DNA of 64,000 nt from Laburnicola sp. R22_1 (taxonomy: Eukaryota; Ascomycota; Dothideomycetes; Pleosporales; Didymosphaeriaceae): the NCBI GenBank assembly GCA_014281115.1, contig JACONQ010000004.1, positions 3,844,001 to 3,908,000 of the forward strand. The letters are read 5' to 3'. A program made the translations under genes and the position numbers. This document shows positions 1-9,522 of the stretch, one piece after another (position 1 is the first letter of the stretch; every line of letters starts with the position of its first letter). The notes under the pieces are model-generated. The model saw nothing but the letters and a program-made list of their open reading frames with translations, did no database searches and was not told the DNA's origin.

Positions 1-472
1 ACTCACCCCACCCAACCCCATAACCACACTCACAATGCCCCCACCCACCACCCTCCACATCTTCAACAAAACCAACTACTCCCACCACCGCCTCGTCGCC
101 CTCCCACCCACCCCCACCCCGCTCCCCAGCCTCGCCCCCTCCTCCCTCCGCCTCAAAACCCGTCTCCTCGGCCTCACAAGAAACAACCTCACCTACGCCC
201 TCCTAGGCTTCGCAGCAGGCTGGTGGGACATCTACCCGCCGCCTTCCGAAAGCACGCCTGCACCGTACAACGATGGCACGAAGTACGCTTGCATCGCTGC
301 GTGGGGGTACGCTGATGTTGTGGAGAGTACGGTTGCTGATGTCGCTGTTGGGATGAGCGTGTATGGGTATCTCCGCGTCAGCGATGCGGAGTTCGATGTG
401 TGTGTCGAAAAGACAGGGTTGAAAGGTCAAATTTTTGTGGTGGATGAGCATAGACGGCATCTCATGGGGATA

Positions 473-2585
473 CCCTGCCTTGGCAGTCAATGCGCGCAAT
501 CAGTCAACGCGCGCTGGAGAGATGCAACACACCAACTTTGCCACACCATAACTCCACCAATATGGATCCCATCGAGGCTGCGATTACAGCAATTGAATCG
601 CTAGGACCAGGAGAAAATTTTACGTATACAGAAATGGCGAAAAGATTTGGTGTTGTACGGTCTACGTTAACGCGAAGGCACCAACGCGTATCGCGCGCGC
701 GCGAAGTTACCGACAAGAATCGACGAAATCTCAACCAACACCAAGAGAGGGAGCTCCTACGATATATTGAACGCCTTACTGAGCGTGGCCTACCTCCTAC
801 ACGTCAAATGATACGGAATTTTGCGTCCTGTATTATTAAGAAGGATGTCTCAATGGCGTGGGCTGATCGATTTATCAAGCGCCACCAAGAGGACTTAATA
901 ATAAGGTGGTCAACTGGGCTTGATAGGAATCGCCACAACGCTGATTCAGAGGCAAAATACAGGCTCTACTTTGAGCTTCTGCATAAGAAGATTGCAAAGT
1001 ACGGTGTAGAACCTCAGCATACGTACAATATAGATGAGAAAGGCTTTCTCCTCAGTATCACCGGCCGTTCGAAAAGGGTGTTCAACAGGCCTCTATACAT
1101 AAGTCGACAAGTAAGGCAGGCACTACAAGACAGCTCTCGCAAGTGGATTTCAACACTCGCATGTATTTGCGCTGACGGCTCTACTGTTGATCCAGCCCTA
1201 GTCTACAGGTCCAACGCTGAGACCCTACAATCAAGCTGGGTTGAAGAAATCGACAGTAACTCTCATAGAGTCTTCATCACCTCATCAACCTCTGGCTGGT
1301 CAAACAATCAAATCGGCATCGCATGGCTCAAACAGGTGTTTGATCGGTGTACGAAACCAAAAGCTAGACGATCATATCGACTACTAATAGTTGACGGCCA
1401 CAGGTCTCACCTTACTATGGATTTTATCGACTACTGTGACCAGAACAGGATTCTCCTTGCGATATTTCCTCCTCATTCAACCCATACGTTACAGCCTCTC
1501 GACGTCTGTGTGATCAAGTCTCTCTCAGCTACTTACTCACAAGAGTTGTCAGAATATCTCTACAGGAGCCAAGGACTATCAACAGTCGCAAAGAGAGATT
1601 TCTTCACCCTTTTCTAGAAGTCCTGGATCACTACTGCTACGCCGCAATTGATCATAAGAGCTTTTGAATGTACAGGGATCTGGCCACCAGATTCGTCAAC
1701 TATCCTCAAGAGGTTCAGTCAAGAGACTCCACCAGAGCGAGAATCACGAGAGAGCTCTACGTCAATACTCAGCGCGTCAGACTGGCGTAGAATTGAGCGA
1801 CTATTACGCTCTACCGTCAAGGATATCGCCACCGAGGCGTCGCGCAAGCTCAGCCAAACTATACATACAATCTCTGTACAAAAGCAACTCCTAGAGCATG
1901 AAAACTAGGGCCTTCGAGAGGCGCTAATCAACCAAAAAGGCGCCAAACAAAGGGCAAGACTCTGCCCTTTGAGCAACCTAATGAGTGGCATAGCGGAGCT
2001 GTTTTCTGGTCGCCCGCTCGAGTACAGAGGGCACGTGAGTCTCTTACTCAACAAGAGACCCACAAACAACAATTACTATGCCAGAAAAACGAGCAAAAGG
2101 AGATCCGGATAGCTAATCAACAACTCAAAGCTCAATTACTACAGGAGAAGCGTGTTGCGCGCGCAGAAGCTAGAGAGGCGCGCGCGAGGGAGAAAGCTGA
2201 TCAGGCTGCTCAGCGACGCCTCAATCAACAGGCTCGTAGGGCGCAAAGACAACTCCAAAATCGTATCAAATTGTCCAAAAAGGGTAATCAAAAGGCCTCA
2301 GTCTCTACCTCTAGGCCTATCAAGAGTGCGCGCACCTGAGAGAGTTGATAGAGCTACGCCTGCCCTACCAACTCGCTCCTCGCGCAGGGGCCGAACAATC
2401 AAAACACCAACTCGATACTTATAATCTAAGTAGCTAGCAATTATTTGTAGGCCTAGGAGACCTCAACACTAAAAAATCTAGTGATAATAACTATTGTATG
2501 AGTCTCTACAGCCTCATATATAGTTGGCGGCGCGCGCGCGCGCGCGCGCGTTGACTGATTGCGCGCATTGACTGCCAAGGCAGGG
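473..2585 (+). mobile_element. Fot1/pogo-type DNA transposon (element 1)
   Basis: A 2113-bp element with perfect 42-bp terminal inverted repeats at 473-514 and 2544-2585, beginning CCCTGCCTTGGCAGTC. It is flanked by a TA duplication (471-472 and 2586-2587), the target typical of Tc1/mariner/pogo elements. It carries one degenerate transposase on the plus strand. A pure CG dinucleotide run (2531-2550) abuts the right repeat and extends it. It sits inside the DUF2855 coding sequence. Confidence 0.92.
562..2424 (+). pseudogene. Degenerate Fot1/pogo DDE transposase (element 1)
   Basis: The start ATG is at 562. The frame encodes a helix-turn-helix N-terminus (FGVVRSTLTRRHQRV), a CENP-B-like segment (RGLPPTRQMIRNFA) and a DDE_1 catalytic core with NIDEKGF, LIVDGHRSHLT and LQPLDVCV carrying the three acidic positions. 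It is broken by TAG at 1615-1617, a second TAG at 1906-1908, a frameshift near 1931-1945 and another near 2335. After correction the coiled, Gln/Arg-rich C-terminus ends at 2424 (PTRYL). Comparison with the relative at 27.7-29.6 kb places the lesions: the first TAG stands where the relative has GAG and the second where it has ACG, so these are not simple C-to-T changes. Not expected to be functional. Confidence 0.85.
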
Positions 2586-3503
2586 TATACAACCGGCTCC
2601 GGGTGTGCGCGCCCCTAGGCCCGGACTCGCTCGAGCAATCCAACGACGCAAAGTCGCTCGCCTGGGATGCCCTCCTCCAGCCGCTCTTCGCCACAGCATA
2701 CAACCTCAGTACCTTCAGCTTCGCATGGTCTCCCGCCAACCTCGTGCACCCCTCCGGCTCCGGCGCATGGCCGCCCACCTCCGCCAAAGACGCTGGCACC
2801 TGCAGAACACACGCGATATCTCTCCACAACGCAAGCGGGAAAACAGGCCTCTCCTTCGCGTACACGCTGCGCTGTGCGCGGCCCGTGGAACACCAACCCC
2901 TCCGCGTCGTGGGCGTTGCATCGCGCGCTTCAAAAAAGCTGCTGGACAACACGTCGGGCTTGTACGATGCTGTCCTCCTTGATGACGATGTCGAGGGTGC
3001 TGTGAAGCTAGTAGAAAGGTCGAGTCCGCGACGAGTGCTCCTTTTTGACTTTGGTGCTAGGCCGGGGCGTATGGCTGCGTTTACGGCGGGACTTTCACAT
3101 CGGGCGGATTCTACTACTACGTCGTTACAGCGCTTCTTTGTCGGGGGCGATATCCGGCCCGCGGGGGCGGAGGAGGTCAAGCGTGCGATGGCGGCGAAGG
3201 GCGACGGCGTACAGGTTAATGCGAACGGGTTGTTGGAGAAGGCGATTGCGGTTGGGGGAGAGAAGTATTTTGAGGAGTTTGAGAGGGTGTTTGATGGGTT
3301 TAAGAAGGGGGCTGGGGTGCTGGGGATGGAGTTTAAGTGGGAGGAGGGCATGGTGGGGTGGGAGAGGGGGTGGGAGGCGCTTTGTAAAGGGGAGATGGGT
3401 GCGGGAGAGGGGGCAGCGTTGTCAACGTACCGTAGCGAATCTATGGCCCGTAGTTGCATAGGCCAAATACTGCACCGTGGAGCCGTGCAAGGGCCTATAT
3501 GTA

Positions 3504-5293
3504 AGCTCGGCTATATAGTTGCCGGCCACATAGGGATTCCGGCCACCCCACCGAAACGCGACACCTGCACAAAACACGCGATATCTACCAACAACGCTGA
3601 TCAAAATGGACGCCCGTGAGCTAGCTATACAATCAGCTATCAGCGATTTCAACGCAGGTCTTTATTCTAGTCTACGCGCTGTAGCAAAGGCATATAATAT
3701 CCCTCGATCCACGCTTCAAGGCCGACTAGGTGGCGCGACAAACAGTGCGCTCAGCCATCAACACCAGCAGCGATTGACTCCTCTACAGGAGGACTTCCTA
3801 GTAGACTGGATCCTCGAAGAAGACGCGCGCGCTTGCCCTCCCTCACACGCTCGCGCTCGAGAAATGGCGAATCGAATCCTGCGTATGAACGGCGACAATC
3901 AGCCTGTCGGCAAGCTCTGGCTCTCACACTTCATCCAGCGCCAGCCACGCGTCGCCTCAGTAGTCGGTAGAAAGCTAGAGGCTCAGAGAGCTGAGGCAGC
4001 GAATCCAGAGCAGGTGCGCGCCTTTCTAGAGCTCTTTGAGAGGACTAGAAAGCGCTTAAATATACGCAATGAGGATATCTGGAATATGGATGAGACAGGG
4101 CTTGCTCTAGGAGTATGTACAAACACTAGAGTACTCTCTAGTAGTCAGAAAAAGAAGGCTTACATTCGGTCTCCAGAAAATCGCGAGTGGGTCTCTATAA
4201 TCGAGTGTGTATCGGCGATAGGGCAGAAACTACGCTGCGCAGTCATCTTCAAGGGCCAGAGCCTACAGACTACCTGGTTCCCCTCGTCCTACGTACCTAG
4301 CTGGCTCTATACAACCTCAGAGAACAGATGGACGTTAAATGCAATAGGTGTTGAGTGGCTACAGCGCATATTCATACCTGAGACGGCTGTAGGTGATAGC
4401 CAGTACCGCCTTCTTATTCTTGACGGGCACGGCAGCCATATTAGTATAGAGTTCCTATGGCTCTGTAAACAGCATCGAATCGAGCTCCTATACCTACCTG
4501 CGCACTCCTCACACGTCCTACAGCCTCTAGATCTTGCTCCTTTCTCTGTTATCAAGTCTAGTTACTGACGCCAGATCCAGGAGCTCGCGTCGCTCGACGA
4601 CGCCGCGCCTGTCAAGAAAGAGCGCTTTATTGCCTGCTACTATTAAGCTAGGGAGGAAGGCTTCACAGAGCGTGTGATTCGAGCTGGCTGGCAGGCTACT
4701 GGTCTCTGCCCATTCAACATCAATCACGTGCTCAGCTCGTCGCAGGTCTCTCAGAGGCCTACGACGCCTACGCCTCAGCAGCAGCCCCAGCAGCAGCCTT
4801 AGAGCTTCCTCTCTACCCCTCAAGGCCCTCGGGATCTATACTTGGCGCAGCGCGACATCCAGAGCCTTGAAAACCTAGGTCGTAGCACCCGGCTACTCCT
4901 ACAGAAAGCAGGTAAGGCGCTAGCAGCTGCAAATACTCGAGCTGCAGGACTAGAAGCAGAGAAAAGACGCCTTAAGCAGCAGCTAGAGACTTCTAGCTCT
5001 CAGCGTCCTCGAAAGCGCGTTCAAGTAGACCCAAATCAACGCTTTGCAGAGGTAGAGAGTATTAGAGAGGCTATACGCGCAGCTGAGGCTTCAGCTGCTC
5101 AACAGAGTAGATCTACTATATCAAGCACTACAGAGAGAGCTGCAGTAGCTACAGCAGCTGCAGCGCTTGAATCTATGTGTAGTCAATGGCAATTGTAATA
5201 GGCGTTGTTGAGATATCGCGTGTTTTGTGCAGGTGTCGCGTTTTGGTGGGGTGGCCGGAATCCCTATGTGGCCGGCAACTATATAGCTGAGCT
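3504..5293 (+). mobile_element. Pogo-type DNA transposon (element 2) nested in the MITE
   Basis: A 1790-bp element flanked by TA at 3502-3503 and 5294-5295. Its inverted repeats begin AGCTCRGCTATATAGTTGCC and continue through GGCCACCCCACC and CACCTGCACAAAACACGCGA, running almost to the transposase start and with few differences. The same internal repeat blocks occur in the element at 31.5-33.3 kb, so both belong to one family. Confidence 0.85.
3606..5198 (+). pseudogene. Pogo-family DDE transposase with three in-frame stops (element 2)
   Basis: One continuous reading frame of 531 codons from ATG 3606 to TAA 5196-5198, interrupted only by TGA 4566-4568, TAA 4644-4646 and TAG 4800-4802. The N-terminal HTH (AVAKAYNIPRSTLQGRL), DDE core (NMDETGLALG, LLILDGHGSHIS, LQPLDLAPF) and coiled-coil C-terminus (NTRAAGLEAEKRRLKQQL) are all present. 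At two of the stops the relative at 31.6-33.2 kb has CAA and CAG, so they are C-to-T changes in a CpA context, the classic RIP signature. The TGA stands where the relative has AGA. Lightly mutated and probably a fairly recent insertion. Confidence 0.85.
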
Positions 5294-5390
5294 TATACTG
5301 TGCCCTATTCGGCTACATGTAGCCGCTACGGGCCGTAGATTCGCTACGGTACGTTGACAACGCTGAGAGGGGGTGGTGGTTAGGTTTTGA

Positions 5391-6042
5391 GGGGGTGCTA
5401 AGGTGTGGTGTTTTATTGTGATGGGTAAATGCATATGCGCTATTTAGCTCAGGCATATACTGAAAATTCTGTAGCTTTTGCTGATAATATTGTTGAGGGC
5501 TGTGGGATCTTCGAACATGTGTATTTGAACAATGTGAGATTATAACTATCCTAAGAAGCGACAGGTGACATTTACAAAATGAATGCTGCTAAAGGAGGAG
5601 TGCAGAAGTACACACGAGAAAGAAGATTCTTATATCAATAAACTCTACTGCGCAGAGGCCTGGCAGTACACGCGGCGATATCATCGACAATGTGCAGGAT
5701 CTTTATGTCAATCCTAGCATTACACCCACTTTATGAAAAGCGTATGATATTGACTATGCTTGTTATTTCGTGTGAAAAGGCTGCAGTGTGTAATTATAAT
5801 ATGGTAGATAAGACATAACTAGCTATGTCTGTGTTTCTGTGTACTTGCTCGGTAAAACGTTTCATGAGATATTGGTTATTAACCAGCATTGAACTACTGT
5901 TAAAATAACATGCTTAAGGCCATAACTCTACGGCAGTAGGCTTCCTCTCCAACTCGCCTGAACTGTTAAGCTGTGCTTTGTGCTTGCAAATGCCCCTATC
6001 CTGTGAAAGCATCAGTTTGACTACGGACAGCATGAACGAACC
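5391..6042. other. Gene-free interval
   Basis: About 650 bp of AT-leaning sequence between the broken DUF2855 gene and the metalloprotease. No coding sequence, repeat or RNA gene recognised. Confidence 0.5.
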
Positions 6043-7026
6043 TTACGTCACACGCTTGAGATGTAAAAGCATCTGACGTCGTACGAGCCACCGTATAATC
6101 ATCTCACTTGGCCGGTGGTAGCTGTCAGCGATTTCATTCCGTATCTTCCACCAGCTACGCATCCTCCTCATCTGACCCGGGGTAAACTCGGACATGCATT
6201 CGTCGTTGTGGTAGTTCATGTAGTTGCGCCACGGGTCCCTGCCTGGGAAGTTGGGGCATGTGTTTGGTTGTTCGCCGTCACAGCCAGGGAATCCCTCTGG
6301 TCGCAGATGGACGGGAGTGTCGCTGATGTCGTCTGCCATGTCCTGCTCGCAGGTGGCATGTTGTTGCTGGAACGTGTGCCTAAGACCGAGCCAATGGCCT
6401 ATTTCGTGCACGGCGATATTTCCAATGCGTCCGCCCTTGGGACCGTTCTGGTACGGCTCTGATGGGAGCACTTCATTAATTACGAGGCATCCATCCAACG
6501 CATGTACATCGGCCTCAAAGCCAGGAAGCGTACAAACACCCAACATCTGTCTGCCTTCTTCTAATTCCGGGAATGGATGATCTATCACGATGTATAGATT
6601 GAGCGTGTTGTATTCGCCCTGGCGTAGATTGACACCTAAGCGCTGCATTCCTTCTCGACCATATGGATGAGCCATCTCCATGCTGACCGTTCGAGTGGTG
6701 CCGGCAAGGTGAAATTGCAAGCCTGCGGGTTCGAAAGCTTCATTTAATCGCGCCATTGTCGCGGTGATGGTGTTGTTGGGAACATTCCCCTCTTCAGGCG
6801 AGTCTCCTTCGGAAAGAACATGGATCCAAGTGTCGATAATACCGTGGTATATCGTTGGATCAGTCTGTTCAGCGGGGGAGTTACTCTCTTCTAGAGCCAG
6901 TTGCTTGTTCTTTACATCAAGTGAATCGTTGTGATCATGAACGCTCCGTTTCCATATGAAATCATGGAGATCTGCGACAAAGCACAATATAGCCGTCACA
7001 AGAGTGATGTATACGAAAAGTTTCAT
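6043..7026 (-). CDS. Secreted M43-family zinc metalloprotease (pappalysin/cytophagalysin-like)
   Basis: Single exon, 327 aa. I chose the ATG at 7024-7026 because it opens a good secretion signal (MKLFVYITLVTAILCFVADL); an in-frame ATG further upstream would bury it. The extended zinc-binding motif HExxHxxGxxH is HEIGHWLGLRH at residues 207-217. A downstream Met-turn (MNYH, about residue 270) and paired cysteines (VCTLPGF, GCDGEQPNTC, NDEC) fit M43B peptidases. The segment after the signal is probably a short propeptide. In fungi these are extracellular proteases; a role in nutrition or host interaction is inference. A decayed relative lies at 41.05-42.2 kb, and transposons lie immediately downstream (5.4 kb). 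Confidence 0.88.
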   Translation of the reverse strand: MKLFVYITLVTAILCFVADLHDFIWKRSVHDHNDSLDVKNKQLALEESNSPAEQTDPTIYHGIIDTWIHVLSEGDSPEEGNVPNNTITATMARLNEAFEPAGLQFHLAGTTRTVSMEMAHPYGREGMQRLGVNLRQGEYNTLNLYIVIDHPFPELEEGRQMLGVCTLPGFEADVHALDGCLVINEVLPSEPYQNGPKGGRIGNIAVHEIGHWLGLRHTFQQQHATCEQDMADDISDTPVHLRPEGFPGCDGEQPNTCPNFPGRDPWRNYMNYHNDECMSEFTPGQMRRMRSWWKIRNEIADSYHRPSEMIIRWLVRRQMLLHLKRVT

Positions 7027-7452
7027 ATCGTGCTGCGCGGCGCTGGAAATAATAGTGGGGTTGAGAAAAAGGTATGGAAAGGATGGTGTTATGGGAAAGA
7101 TATGGTTGGTGTAGATATCATTACAACCAACATGTTTTTGTCGGTGGAGGGGCCGATAAATAACACCGTCCTCATCTGTTCGCATGATCGTATCAGCAAA
7201 CTATTGGCTCACATGATCCTACCAGCAAACTATTGACTCACAATGGAGCTATTGTACTGTCTCAGGGTACTGTCTCAGTATAACACAGCGACGGTACGTT
7301 CTCAAACTGTGCGGAACTGTTTGAGTACAATGCTGCCAACATATCAGCTTTTCTGAGTATGTCATTGGTTGAGTACCGGTACCCATCGAACATTGTGCCC
7401 AACCTACACAGAACCACTCCCGCGGCCTCCGTGTTGGCTTCCCCACCCCCAC
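7027..7452. other. Upstream region of the metalloprotease
   Basis: About 425 bp holding the presumed promoter of the minus-strand protease. No clear TATA or motif cluster. It contains a short near-duplication: 'cagcaaactattg.ctcaca' occurs at about 7194 and 7223. Confidence 0.35.
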
Positions 7453-7598
7453 CAAGCGATGCAACAATTCGTGAGGCCTTCAGCTAGAAAGTTAGAGTCT
7501 AGTTAACATCTATATTACCTATCATAGGGTAACACATAGTACTTTGACGCTTGTCCTGTGAATCTTGTAAAGGCCTCACAAATTATCACACCTCCAGG
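7453..7598. repeat. MITE-like inverted-repeat element, copy A
   Basis: About 146 bp with imperfect inverted termini. The left end contains GCGATGCAACAATTCGTGAG and the right end is AAGGCCTCACAAATTATCAC. The same unit, inverted, occurs at 60515-60666. The middle is AT-rich and non-coding. The target-site duplication was not resolved, so the exact ends are uncertain by a few bases. Confidence 0.6.
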
Positions 7599-7713
7599 TG
7601 ACCCTATGCCTTTGGAAAGTGGGTCTGCGTTTCGTCTCTGGTGATCATCGCGTCAAGCTTAAGCTACTGTGCCGTAGGTTTCGTTGTTGCATGGCTTGAA
7701 ATTGTACTCATCG

Positions 7714-8755
7714 TCAGACTATGCTCACTCTGCATGTCCTTCCGTCCGCTTTGAATTCCTCCTGTACAACCTGGGGCCACTCAAAGCACCCAATATAGCA
7801 GTCCTCCTCGTTCGGTCCGCGTAGGAGCATCGTCGATTCGTCCTGTCCCGTAAGTCGTCGACATGGACTCAGCTCGTACAGTATCCAATAGTACGGACTT
7901 CTGCTCAAGAAGGTCTTTACATCTGCGAGTCGTGCTCTTACATAAAGCTTTTCTTCAAGGGCGATACCATCGAGCGCCATCGGCGCATCGTCAGATCGTT
8001 TCCAGTCTAAACCTGTCTCACATGCACGTGTCCACTCCCAAGAGATATGAGTCAAGGTGTCTCCAGCTGTACAACGTGATTTCCAGGCTTCCACGAAACC
8101 CATCTCATTTACAGCCGCGGTGAGCACTTGGTGCAAATTCTTGGAGAGATCATTCCCAATATGCAGAGATAGGCCATCTGATGTGTCCGGTATGAGCGCA
8201 AAATCGAGTTCACCTAATTTTCCTGTCATCCAAAGGTCGTAGCACGGACAACATTGTAATAGCCTGTATTGCCCAGAAAAATTCGTCTTTAGCATGAAGA
8301 GAAATGTACAGTCGTTGTTCACTATTATCGAAGAGAGCAAAGACGTCCGTCGGCCCCGGCCGGATAATCTCGCTGAGGAGAATATTTGAGGTGCGAAGAT
8401 CGTTGCTATCGTCCGCTTCTGATGGTGGTTCAAAGACCGTGAATAGGTGAATGAGGTGGAGAGACAATGCGGCTGTAGTTGCATCTATGGAAGTGTCGTG
8501 ATCCCAAGGAATGTCTATCAAGTCAGTAGATAGGTCCCCGATGCGCTCATATCTCTTCTTTTCGTATTCTGAAAAAAACAGGGAAAACTTTCGGGTGTGG
8601 TATAATGCTTGTCGAAGTGAATGGAATGTATGAATGTCGAACTACGGCTACCCTCGTACCAAGGTGCGAATATTGTACTAGAAGAGCGTCTGGCCGTACG
8701 CATGCTTCTTCAAACTGTCGTACAATTTCGAGAAGCAAAACGGCATAGAATCACC
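7714..8755 (-). pseudogene. Unrecognised protein gene, frameshifted relic
   Basis: Three consecutive minus-strand frames read as one protein if two single-base changes are undone: one at the T-run (plus-strand A-run) near 8572-8578 and one at the A-run near 8212-8218. The parts contain FEEACVRPDALLVQYSHLG, then RIGDLSTDLIDIPWDHDT and LSLHLIHLFTVFEPPSEA, then FALIPDTSDGLSLHIGND to a TAG at 7714. No convincing start codon or family was recognised. Both lesions lie in short homopolymers, so sequencing error is possible, but neighbouring accessory genes are also broken while core genes are not. An intron explanation was tried for both junctions; no GT-AG pair of realistic length keeps the frame. 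Confidence 0.45.
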
Positions 8756-8834
8756 TCCTGTTAACATCATATCAATCGACGATTGGAAAGTTGTCACGAC
8801 GTTTGCGCAACATGTCACCCAAGTCGGTACTTAA

Positions 8835-9209
8835 GCCACGGCATCGACCACGCAAAGCGCGTCGACCTCGTCGCTTTCAACGAGCGCGGCGGCCTCGAAG
8901 TCCTCGTCATCGACGTCCTCCGCAACAGCGCCACCCACACCCGACACTGGCCTCAGCACTGGAGCAAAAGCCGGAATAGGCATCGGCGTCGCTAGCAGAG
9001 TATCAGCCATCGCGGCATTGAGCTATCTCTTCTACCGGAGCCAACGCAAAGTGAAAGCTCTGCGGTCGAGACAAGCTGTGGTGCAAGAAGTGCATGGGCC
9101 GGCCCACAGAGGCGACTATCCCGAGGTAGTGTATCAGCCTCCTAAACCGCAGGGTCAATACACCAATTTTATACCGCCAGTGTTACCCGCGGAGCTGGAA
9201 GGACCATAG
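8835..9209 (+). pseudogene. C-terminal tail of a Ser/Thr-stalk single-pass membrane protein (fragment)
   Basis: One open frame begins just after an in-frame TAA at 8832-8834 and ends with TAG at 9207-9209. It encodes a Ser/Thr-rich stalk (ASTSSLSTSAAASKSSSST), a glycine-rich entry to a membrane helix (GLSTGAKAGIGIGVAS), the helix itself (VSAIAALSYLFYR), a basic stop-transfer stretch (SQRKVKALRSRQ) and a proline-rich cytoplasmic tail (PPKPQGQYTNFIPP). This layout is common in fungal cell-surface proteins. No extracellular domain or start was found upstream, so it is either a last exon after an AG at 8834-8835 or, more likely, a 5'-truncated relic. Confidence 0.45.
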
Positions 9210-9522
9210 AAGTATGCGCATACGCAAGAGATGCCTAGCGTTCGGTAGGACAGCGCACGCGTCGAGCTTGCTTTGGCGTTATTAGGGATAGGGTATTGCA
9301 TGGTAGAATAGAGCAAGTTCTGATCTGCCTTTCCTCTAAACGGATAGACTGCATGATGTCAACATCACTGCCACGACAGCTGGATTCTGGTTCTGACGGG
9401 ACGTCGATAATATTACACCCGTGTTCAAATTATCGACGAGATGTGGACTGCCATACCTCAAACAGACGATGTCTCCTCGATCATGGCAGCCTTAGAGCTC
9501 CTGAAAGATATCTCCCAAAGCG
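9210..9522. other. Gene-free interval
   Basis: About 310 bp between the membrane-protein tail and the 3' end of the N2227 gene. Nothing recognised. Confidence 0.4.

Larger units (their letters stand above)
3414..5365 (+). mobile_element. hAT-type MITE (about 160 bp) split by a nested pogo element
   Basis: Outer arms 3414-3503 and 5296-5365 begin and end with inverted repeats starting CAGCGTTGTCAACGTACCGT, about 40 bp with one mismatch. They are bordered by an 8-bp direct duplication, AGAGGGGG, at 3406-3413 and 5366-5373. Eight-bp duplications and CAG...CTG ends are typical of hAT transposons. Removing the nested element leaves a roughly 160-bp non-coding unit, which fits a MITE. The duplication is confirmed because one copy restores the host gene's reading frame and stop. 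An alternative is that arms and interior form one transposon with an 8-bp target; the internal TA duplication argues against that. Confidence 0.75.
35..5390 (+). pseudogene. DUF2855 family protein, disrupted by three transposons
   Basis: The coding pieces are 35-472, 2588-3413 and 5374-5390. Joined without the insertions they give 427 in-frame codons including a TGA at 5388-5390. The N-terminus (TTLHIFNKTNYSHHRLV, then LTRNNLTYALLGFAAGWWD) and the GYADVVEST segment match my recollection of DUF2855, a fungal family of unknown function related to dehydrogenase-like proteins. At the first junction the single TA target restores an in-frame MGIYNRL. At the second, one copy of AGAGGGGG restores a short C-terminal tail and stop. 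No other frameshift was seen in the host parts, so the gene was probably intact until the insertions. As it stands, transcription would run into transposon sequence, giving truncated or nonsense-containing products. Family assignment is from memory of conserved blocks. Confidence 0.75.

Noticed and set aside
3406..5373. Interpreting the nested unit as a single pogo transposon with 8-bp target duplications
   Set aside because: Inner ends with TA duplication match those of the relative at 31.5-33.3 kb, so two separate insertions explain the data better.
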